Shown here piece after piece: positions 7,847 through 15,600 of a DNA stretch of 64,000 nt. Location of the stretch: NCBI GenBank assembly GCA_016788565.1, contig JAEUSP010000069.1, positions 1 to 64,000 on the forward strand, in the 5' to 3' direction. Within the stretch, counting starts at the first letter, position 1. Each line of letters begins with the position of its first letter. This DNA comes from Chlorobiota bacterium (GTDB taxonomy: Bacteria > Bacteroidota > Ignavibacteria > OLB7). The notes below the pieces were generated by a model that worked only from the letters and a program-made list of their open reading frames with translations, did no database searches and was not told where the DNA came from. The position numbers were made by a program, and so were the translations under genes.

Positions 7847-8263
7847 TTAGGCTGGTTGCTCGGCAGCGGCGGTGGTGATGGTCTGCTTGGTTTCCAGCGT
7901 TTCGTTGCAGATATCCACCACAATTTTTGCGTTGCCGAACACCTCTTTGGAAAGCTCGGCACCAATCGGCGTAAACAGCTCGATGGATTTCGGGCTGGTT
8001 TGGTACTCCTCCTTCACCACAAACCGAACGTGTGGCGTGCCATCCTTCTTGTCAAGCTGCACGGTGCGGGTCTCGGTGTCGTCGAAGTATCCCTGCGCCA
8101 GCAAGTAGTCCCCCAGCTTCTTGGCTTCGGCCTCGGTGACGTTTTCGGTGTAGTACAGTTCCCCTTTTTTGAACTCCAGTTTTGTGCCATAGTTGGCGCA
8201 TCCGGCAAGCGCAAGCATTGCCAGCACCGCCATCATTCCTTGTGCCAATCGTGTTGTTTTCAT
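7847..8263 (-). CDS. Lipoprotein, single YYTxxVTE domain (paralogue 3 of 4)
   Basis: This 138-residue lipoprotein (lipobox LAMLALAGC) has the best-conserved single copy of the repeated domain: KGELYYTENVTEAEAKKLGD, GYFDDTET, TVQLDKKDGTPHVRFVVKEE, FTPIGAELSKEVFGNA and KIVVDICNETLETKQTI. ATG 8263 has a purine-rich GGGGG site upstream; the much longer reading frame to 8521 runs back into the previous gene and is not used. I know similar uncharacterised proteins from Planctomycetes and Bacteroidota, but no function. It is probably anchored in a membrane and faces the periplasm. Confidence 0.85.
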   Translation of the reverse strand: MKTTRLAQGMMAVLAMLALAGCANYGTKLEFKKGELYYTENVTEAEAKKLGDYLLAQGYFDDTETRTVQLDKKDGTPHVRFVVKEEYQTSPKSIELFTPIGAELSKEVFGNAKIVVDICNETLETKQTITTAAAEQPA

Positions 8264-8339
8264 TGGCGTAGTCCCCCTTTGCAGAAGATGTGATTGTGTG
8301 ATGTACAGCCCGCACAAAGCAGCGTTGTGAAGCCTGAGT

Positions 8340-9131
8340 TTATTTTTTGGCAGTTGAGTCGGCCCGGCTTGTCGCCGGTGGAGCCGCAGGGATGACTTGG
8401 ATAGTTGCCCAGTCAATGTTGTGCAACGTGCGGAAGTCAAGGTCGCACAGGTGGACCTCCACCGGCGCGCCCCCAAACACCTGGCTGGATAGCTGCGCGC
8501 CAAAGGCCCGGCAAGTGGCAATGTAATCGGGGTCCTTCGCTTTTTGCGGAAGCACCATGATCCGGAATTGCCAAGTGGTGTTCTGAAGGTTCAGCTGTGC
8601 GGTGATGGAGTTCTTTCCGGTGAAGCCTTGCGCCATCAGGAAGGTCCGCAGCCGCTCGGCAACCACAGGCTTGATGGTGCTGGTGAAAAACAGATCACCC
8701 TGCCCCATGCTTAACCGTGTGCCGTGGTTTGGTTGGGGGATTGTTTTTACGGTGTTCAAGCCGTCGTCGCACATCTGGATCTCCACCCGTTGGTCATCCA
8801 ACAGCTTGGATAACTCCATTGCAACGGCGCGGCGCATGCTGGAAATCACTTGATTATCGCTCCCTTCCAGCACCGAATCAGCGAAATTGGCGCGGAACAG
8901 ATAGGTTCCGTTCTGCTTATCCAACTGCACAATTTTGTGGCGCGTGCCATCAAAGTAGTTCTGCTTTGCCAGATAGTTTGCCACCCGCTGCGCTTCGTCG
9001 GGGCGGACGCTGTCGGTGTAGAAAAACTCCCCATCGTTCAAGGGAATATCAAGCTGGTTGCCACGGTTGGAGCAACCAACCAAGCACAGCAACAACAGCG
9101 GAAGCAGGAGCGGAAAAAGGAATCGTTGCAT
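8340..9131 (-). CDS. Lipoprotein with two tandem YYTxxVTE-type domains (paralogue 2 of 4)
   Basis: This 263-residue lipoprotein (lipobox LLLLCLVGC) has two copies of the domain seen singly in its neighbours. Domain 1 starts DGEFFYTDSVRPDEAQRVAN and ends VEIQMCDDGLNTVKTI. Domain 2 starts QGDLFFTSTIKPVVAERLRT and ends VEVHLCDLDFRTLHNI. Each ends with the CD..F/L.T motif, so there is one cysteine per domain at the same place. A Pro/Ala tail follows. The function is unknown. A MITE-like copy (9199-9314) occupies the region just upstream of the start. Confidence 0.85.
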   Translation of the reverse strand: MQRFLFPLLLPLLLLCLVGCSNRGNQLDIPLNDGEFFYTDSVRPDEAQRVANYLAKQNYFDGTRHKIVQLDKQNGTYLFRANFADSVLEGSDNQVISSMRRAVAMELSKLLDDQRVEIQMCDDGLNTVKTIPQPNHGTRLSMGQGDLFFTSTIKPVVAERLRTFLMAQGFTGKNSITAQLNLQNTTWQFRIMVLPQKAKDPDYIATCRAFGAQLSSQVFGGAPVEVHLCDLDFRTLHNIDWATIQVIPAAPPATSRADSTAKK

Positions 9132-9198
9132 AGGTAGGAAGTTGGAGAAATCGGAGCGATCCCGGGGGAAGATGCGGCTTCCCCCGCGCGATCAGAAA

Positions 9199-9314
9199 TA
9201 TACTCGGCGCACATTGGTTTGCGAAACTCTACTCAGCTAGGTTCGCTATGGATTCCCGCTTTCGCGGGAATGACAGTGATTGAGTTTTTCGCAAGCCACT
9301 CTGTTTGGAGTATA
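9199..9314. mobile_element. MITE-like element, copy 2
   Basis: A 116-bp element with ends TATACTC and GAGTATA, inner terminal repeats GGTTTGCGAAA/TTTCGCAAGCCA and a central hairpin ATTCCCGCTTTCGCGGGAAT. It has the same orientation as copy 1, and the two copies bracket the genes at 7847 and 8340. Confidence 0.9.
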
Positions 9315-9335
9315 GCTTCAAAAACGGCTCGGTTT

Positions 9336-10163
9336 TTAGCTGTTGGGCTTCTTTGTTGTTGGTTGTTTTGCGGCATCGGCCGGGGCCGCCGGGGCTGCCG
9401 CTGCGGTTGCCGAATCCCCTTTCACCACACGCACCGTTTTGAACAGCAGGTTGCACAGGTGTATCTCCACCGGCTTGTTCCCCATGGCTGCGGTCAGCCC
9501 CTGGGCGAACTTCTGGCTGCGCTGCAAAAAGTCAGGATTGTTCTCTGTTCCGCTTTTCACCATGATGCGGAAGGCGTAACGTCCATCGCTCCCTTTTTGC
9601 AACTGTGCCGTTTCCGGGCTTTTGCCGAAGTACCCAATTTTCACCAAGTAGCTGCCAACGGTTTTGGCTTCGTCGGGGGTGATGTTGTTGCCGATGTACA
9701 GGTCGCTTGAGCCAAACCCAACACGCCGCCCGTAGTAGGTTGGGGGGAAGGTTTTCAGGGTGTTGAAATCATCATCGCAAAGATCAATCTGGACCTTGCC
9801 ATCGTTAAACGCCAGTTTGGAGAGCTGGAGGTTGTAGTTGATAAGCCAAACTTTGAACGTCGGATCGTTCACTTTGCCGGCATCCTCCACCAAGCGGAAT
9901 TTCCAGAGTGCCCCGGCTTTATCAAGCTGCGCTTTCCATTCTTTATCAGTAAAGTGGCTTGATTTCTGGAGCGTTTCCGCCAGTTTTTTGGCTTCGTCTT
10001 CGGTGACGTTTTCGGTGTAGTACAGCGTCCCTTTCCCAACCTCTAGCTCCTTGCCATGCTTGCTGCATCCGCTAGCAGCAATGCCAAGCAGCAACAGCAG
10101 GCCAAGGATAGTGGTGGAACGGAAAACCAAAGCGGACCGCGCCGCACTTGTCAGATTCTGCAT
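9336..10163 (-). CDS. Lipoprotein with two tandem YYTxxVTE-type domains (paralogue 1 of 4)
   Basis: This 275-residue lipoprotein (lipobox LLGIAASGC) is a two-domain member of the local family. Domain 1 runs from KGTLYYTENVTEDEAKKLAE to VQIDLCDDDFNTLKTF; domain 2 runs from SSDLYIGNNITPDEAKTVGS to VEIHLCNLLFKTVRVV. The tail is rich in Ala, Pro and Lys. It is the first gene of the four-gene same-strand series (9336, 8340, 7847, 7198). With two double and two single versions side by side, local duplication followed by domain fusion or loss is the simplest explanation. Confidence 0.85.
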   Translation of the reverse strand: MQNLTSAARSALVFRSTTILGLLLLLGIAASGCSKHGKELEVGKGTLYYTENVTEDEAKKLAETLQKSSHFTDKEWKAQLDKAGALWKFRLVEDAGKVNDPTFKVWLINYNLQLSKLAFNDGKVQIDLCDDDFNTLKTFPPTYYGRRVGFGSSDLYIGNNITPDEAKTVGSYLVKIGYFGKSPETAQLQKGSDGRYAFRIMVKSGTENNPDFLQRSQKFAQGLTAAMGNKPVEIHLCNLLFKTVRVVKGDSATAAAAPAAPADAAKQPTTKKPNS

Positions 10164-10429
10164 GATGACGATCTGGAAAAATTGAGTATGTATGTGTGCC
10201 GTAGGCTTCTGCTGGATAGCCCATCAAGCCGCGAATTTAGAGCCTACGGGGGAAAGGGGGAAGGATAAAGTGTAAATGATGTGGAACCACTATAGAAGTC
10301 ATCGCTACCAAATCATAGACTTGCCCCACGTTGTAGTCACCCCCACCGGCAAGTGTAATCGGGGGGGAATAGATTGTTGTTGTTCGCCAAATCAACGGCG
10401 CGACACAACCAATATCTACACACCGGGCC
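10164..10429. other. Divergent intergenic region
   Basis: This 266-bp gap between the divergent lipoprotein gene (10163, -) and the outer-membrane protein gene (10430, +) should hold both promoters. I see no repeat, hairpin or RNA gene in it. Confidence 0.5.
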
Positions 10430-12364
10430 ATGAGCATTGCTGCAACACAACAACGATTTCTGAACGCCGCTTTCGGCGCGCTGATGCTGCTTCTTGTTGG
10501 CGGAGTTACTCCGTCGGTTATCATGGCTCAGGAAACTGAACCACCCGTTTCCACAACTGAAACTCACGACCACCACCACGATGCCGACACCACCACGGCC
10601 GATGTGACGGAGGGCGCAACCGAAGAAGCCAGCGAAGAATCTGGCACGGAATCACGCCCCGCATTCATCCAATTTCATGGCAGCGCAAGCCTGAGTGCCG
10701 ATGCCTACGATTGGTCGGCTACCTCACCCACTTTCCGCCCAAGAATGCCGGAATCGTTCCTCCAACTGATGATGAACAGCGAACTCCGCATCGGTGAGTT
10801 CTTCACCCTCCCGTTCAACATCATGGTCTCGCCACAGCAAACCAACGTCACCACACCCTGGGCGGCAAACCAGTCTATTGGCCAGTTTTTGGCTAACCAG
10901 ATGAACACCATCAGCATTGCCCCAAAGTATGGCTGGGCGCAACTCTACATCGGCAGCCACACCCCCGGATATTCCGAACTCACCTTCGGCGATGTCCAGG
11001 TGTTCGGCGGCGGGATTGACTTGCGCCCGGGCAAGTTCCGTTTCAGCGCGTCGGCAGGGATTGCGCAACGCGGCGTGGAGGTGGACACCGCCCAGGGAAT
11101 GCGCGGAGCCTACGAACAACACGCATTCCTTGCCCGCATCGGCTACGGCGATGAAACCGACGAACGCCAAGTGAGCTTTGCCGTGAACATCGCACGGATG
11201 CAGGACGACACCAACAGCATCCACAACGTTCTGCAGAAAATCCAGATTGAACTTCCCGACTCTGTTGATTCATCGGTGTTTCTGAAACCGGCCCCCATCT
11301 TCACCCGCCACGACCTGATGCCAACACCAACCGAAGGGGCCTCGCTCTCGTTCAGCTGCCGCGTTCCGTTTGGCGAAGGCTTCTCGTTCATGGGGGAAGC
11401 CGCCACCACCAACTTCACCCGCGACCTGAGTGCCGAAGCCATTGATGATGAAATCCCCCTGCTCAGCGATGTGATGCAGCAACGCATCTCCTCACGGATT
11501 GATTACGCCGTAAGCGGGTCGGTGGGGTTCAACCGGCCAGAGTATGGGATTGCTGTGAAAGGCTTGCTGATTGGCCCCGGCTTTGTTGCGCTTGGCTACC
11601 CGCAGATGCAGGCCGACCGCCAAGACATCACCGTGAACCCACGGCTGAACTTGTTTGAAAACCGCTTGAACATCACCGGGGCAATCGGCCAGCGGACCAA
11701 CAACCTTTCCGGCACAAAAGCCGAGACCTCCAACCAGTTGATCGGGACCGCCACCATCTCGGCACAGGTGATGGAGTCGCTGAGCATAGATGCCAACTAC
11801 AACAACATGGGGATGACCACCAACAACCGGATAGATACGTTCCGCATTCACAACGTGACCCAGTCGTACAGCATCACGCCAACCTACGTTCTTGCTGGCG
11901 AGGAGATGACGAACACCTTCAGCGCAACGTTCGGGGTGGATACGTACAACGATTACAACATCATCTCCGGCCCGGAGAACAACACCCAAACGCAAACGAT
12001 AGCGGCCACGTGGGGGATGACCTTGAAAGAGTTCCCGTTGAACACAACGGTGGCCTTGAACAACACCCACCAAGCAATGGCGTTCAACGACGTGACGATC
12101 AACAGCGCGACGGTGGCGGTGGGATACGCCTTTGCCGAAGGGCGTTTGCGGCCATCGGTGACGGCAGGTTGGAGCGGAAGCAGCATTGGCCAGGAGGAGA
12201 ACACGCGAATTTCGGCACGGCTTGGCGTGCAGTGGGAAGCCACCGACTGGATGACGCTAAGCCTTAGCGCCAGCACCGACCGCAACAGCTACACCGGAAC
12301 AACCACCGCCGCCGGCGATGCCACCGAGAACTATCTGCAGACATCGCTTTCAACACGGTTCTAA
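10430..12364 (+). CDS. Large outer-membrane beta-barrel-like protein
   Basis: This is a 644-residue exported protein. A signal peptide is followed by an acidic, His-rich linker (THDHHHDADTTTADV, residues ~45-60, then many Glu). The rest is rich in alternating polar and aromatic/hydrophobic residues and ends LQTSLSTRF with a terminal Phe, as in outer-membrane barrels that use the BAM machinery. No TonB box or plug is visible. It is the first of three large exported proteins on this strand (with 12609-18272 and 19208-21238), so a joint surface function is likely. It is followed by its own terminator. The product is not a recognised family to me. Confidence 0.65.
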   Translation: MSIAATQQRFLNAAFGALMLLLVGGVTPSVIMAQETEPPVSTTETHDHHHDADTTTADVTEGATEEASEESGTESRPAFIQFHGSASLSADAYDWSATSPTFRPRMPESFLQLMMNSELRIGEFFTLPFNIMVSPQQTNVTTPWAANQSIGQFLANQMNTISIAPKYGWAQLYIGSHTPGYSELTFGDVQVFGGGIDLRPGKFRFSASAGIAQRGVEVDTAQGMRGAYEQHAFLARIGYGDETDERQVSFAVNIARMQDDTNSIHNVLQKIQIELPDSVDSSVFLKPAPIFTRHDLMPTPTEGASLSFSCRVPFGEGFSFMGEAATTNFTRDLSAEAIDDEIPLLSDVMQQRISSRIDYAVSGSVGFNRPEYGIAVKGLLIGPGFVALGYPQMQADRQDITVNPRLNLFENRLNITGAIGQRTNNLSGTKAETSNQLIGTATISAQVMESLSIDANYNNMGMTTNNRIDTFRIHNVTQSYSITPTYVLAGEEMTNTFSATFGVDTYNDYNIISGPENNTQTQTIAATWGMTLKEFPLNTTVALNNTHQAMAFNDVTINSATVAVGYAFAEGRLRPSVTAGWSGSSIGQEENTRISARLGVQWEATDWMTLSLSASTDRNSYTGTTTAAGDATENYLQTSLSTRF

Positions 12365-12402
12365 CATGAAGGCTGGTAGAGAGTGAGAGTTGTGAGATGC
12401 TA

Positions 12403-12439
12403 AGAAGCCACCGCAGCAATACGCAGTGCGGTGGCTTCT
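12403..12439 (+). terminator. Intrinsic terminator hairpin
   Basis: AGAAGCCACCGCA (12403-12415) pairs perfectly with TGCGGTGGCTTCT (12427-12439) across an 11-nt loop, 38 bp after the stop of the outer-membrane protein gene. The T-tract is poor. Confidence 0.75.
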
Positions 12440-12608
12440 TGCGTATCTCAACTCATCGGGTTGGCAACCGGTTGCATACCAAATCCACGTCCCCACGCTT
12501 CTTCCAACCCCCTTGTGTAGTTGCCACCCCCCGTTTTTGTAATCCTTGCCGATTACCTTGATAGCAAATGAACAACCGACACAACCACAACAACGCCTTC
12601 TTCCAACA

Positions 12609-15600
12609 ATGAAGGATTTTATGAACTTCATCGCGCGCCGTTTCGGCTTCCTGATTGCGGCAATGGTGCTTGCCGCCACCGCTGCCGTTGCACAATCGCA
12701 GCTGCGGATGACGCTGACGATTGCACCAAAACCAAGCCCGTACCTTTCCGATTGGTCGTCGAAAAAGGAGACGGCAATCCTGACGGTTATCAACAGTGGA
12801 CAAAGCACGGTGATGGCCAAAATTGATGCGCAGGTTTCGCTGAACGGCACGCTGAAAGCACAAACCAAATATGCTTCGATGCCAATCATTGCTATCCCCA
12901 CCGGGGTGAGCACTTTTTTGGCCGACCAGATTATCCCCGCCGGAGCCGTCAGTTTTCAGGGAGGGGTGGATCAAACGGCAATCAAAACCGGAATGCTTCC
13001 GGCGGGAAATTATCAACTGTGTGTCAGTCTTCTGGCCGCCAACAGCCCTACCAACAAACTGGTGGAGCTTCCGGTGTGTAAGGCGTTTGTGCTGACAAGC
13101 TATCAGCCGCCAATGCTGCAGTTGCCAACCAACAAAGCAATCGTGAACAGCAACGTCCGCCCAACATTCCATTGGACCCCGGTCACGCCAACCCCTACCG
13201 GGAAAGTGCGCTACCAAGTGGTGGTGTTCCAGGTGATGCAAGGGCAAACCCCGGCGCAAGCATTCAAAAGCAACAAGCCAATTTTGGACCGCGATGCCAC
13301 GCTTCCAACCCAGATGCTGTGGCCAGCCGATATCCCCTTCCCCGCAGCAGCAACCCAGTTTGTTTGGAGCGTTCGCGCCTACGACGCACAGAACAAACCG
13401 ATTGGCGAGCCAGACGGCTACGCCACACCATTTTCCTTTACCACCGTGAAAGGTGGTGGCGGCGGAAGCGACACAACGCATGGGCCAATCACCCAGCAAG
13501 GCAACCCAACCGACACCGTTCGCGGAAAGGGCTGGCCCTCATCAGGGCATCAAGGGGGGGGGACGACCGCTGGTGGTGGGCCGCTTCCCAACTTCCAGGA
13601 CCCCTACGAAGGGCAACCGAAGAAGGACCTTCCGTTCAGCGGCATGGTGCGCAACGCCACCACCAACGCCCCGATGTCGGCGGCAACGGTGGAGTTCCGC
13701 TACGTGAAGCAAACGATCTTTGGATACCAGCCGTACGGTTCCACATTCTCCACCGTCACCGACCCCAACGGCAAATTCCGATTTATAGCGGTGAAGGCAC
13801 CAACGTTCTTCATGCTGACAATCAAGAAAAACGGCTTCAAAACCGTGACGCAGATTGGCGCGCAGTACAAAATTGAATCGGCAATCAACGATTACTTGGT
13901 GCTGCTGCAACCCCGCACCATGGCCATGATCGGTCTGGCCGAAGACCTGCTGACAAAGAAGAATATCCGCAATGCAGTGGTGGAGCTTTGGCGGCGGCCA
14001 ATCGGGTGGTGCTCGGCTTGCCCGGCGGGCCAACAAGGTGGGCCGCAAAGCCTTATCCCAACGCTGGTTGCTTCCACAAAAACGATGGACTTTGGTGGCA
14101 GCGATACCGCAGCACAAGGGGGCGTTGTCACCGCCCTATCAATGCGGTTCTGGGGGAACTCACTCTACATGCTGAACAACGGGACCTTCGTTCTGGAGAA
14201 CATTCCGTGGTGGGATAACTACTTCATCAAAATCAAACACCCGCGCTACCAGACCGAGGAGATTTACCACGTTGCGCCAACCGTCAACGACACCATCAAC
14301 TTGGGCATCGTGAAAGTGAAGGCGAAGCGCGGGACGATTAAGGTGACGGTGCTGGATAAAATCCCGAACAAGGGTTTGGTTGGCGCAACCGTGCGGGTCT
14401 TCCCCGATGTGGCCGCCAACCCGCCAGCAAACGTTGCCGCACCAAACGGGCAAGCAAACTCGGGCGGGGGATACAACGCCTCGGCTGGGAACTTGCCGAT
14501 GCAAGGGCAATACGCAGCCTACGCCCAGACTGTGGCCAATGGCGGTGCGTATGTTCCAGCCGGTGGGATGGTTGGCCCGCAAGGGGCGCAGTCTGGCGGT
14601 TACGGCGGCGCGGCCGTTGGCGGGTGGATTGATGCCTCGGCAGGGTGGGGCGTGCCGGGCGGCACCGGTGGGGTGCAGCTTGCACCCGAAAAAATGCCCG
14701 ACATCCCGGCAATCGCCACCGGCATCACCGATGCCAGCGGCAAGGTGACGCTGACCAACATCCTGGTGAACGACCCAGATCAGCCAACCGACCGCTACTC
14801 CATCTGGGTCCGCACCACCGGCTACACCGATGCGTGGAAACCAGTGCGGCTAACGGTGAACGGCGAAACAAAAGAAGTGACGATCAAGCAAGATTCCGCC
14901 AAAGGATTTATCCACGGAACCGTGCGCGACAAACTGGCAAATAAGCCGGTTGGCAACGCAAAAGTGGAGCTGGTGAAGAAGGTGAACAACAAGGACACCA
15001 CCGTGATGACCATCAGCACCAACCCCGATGGGACGTACACACTCTATCCGGTGAAACTTGGCACCTACCAGAAAATTAAATTTTCGGCAGCCGGATATGC
15101 TCCACAAGAAAAGCCGGGGCCAATCCAGATATCCAACGGGACCGACGTAACGGCCAGTGCGGAGCTAACCCGCGACAAAGGGAAAATCCACGTGACCGTC
15201 TTTGCAATCAACGGTGCCGACACAATCAACGCCCACGGTGCATTCATCCGTTCCGACAGCGTTTCATCAATCTCGGCTGTCACCTCTATCACCGGCACAC
15301 TGATTGAAAATGTGCCAACAGGAGCGGTCAATGTGGTGGCATCCTACCCAATGTACCTTGACCAATCAACAGTGGTCAACGTGGCGAAAGATCAGACGAA
15401 GACCGTGAAGATCTATCTAAAAAAACCGAATGGGGAGGTCAACATCACGGTGAAGGATAGCCTCACCGGCAACTTCTTGACAAACGCCACGGTGAGCATT
15501 GGCGGAAAAACCGAAAAGACCAACGCCGCAGGGTTGGCGATCTTTAAGGGGCTTGCGCTGGGGCAACTGAACTTTTCGGTGATGGCCGACACCACCGGCG

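Noticed and set aside
12453-13499. Minus-strand open frame overlapping the giant gene start (348 codons)
   Set aside because: It is antisense to the signal peptide and N-terminal domains of the giant secreted protein, with no recognisable domain.
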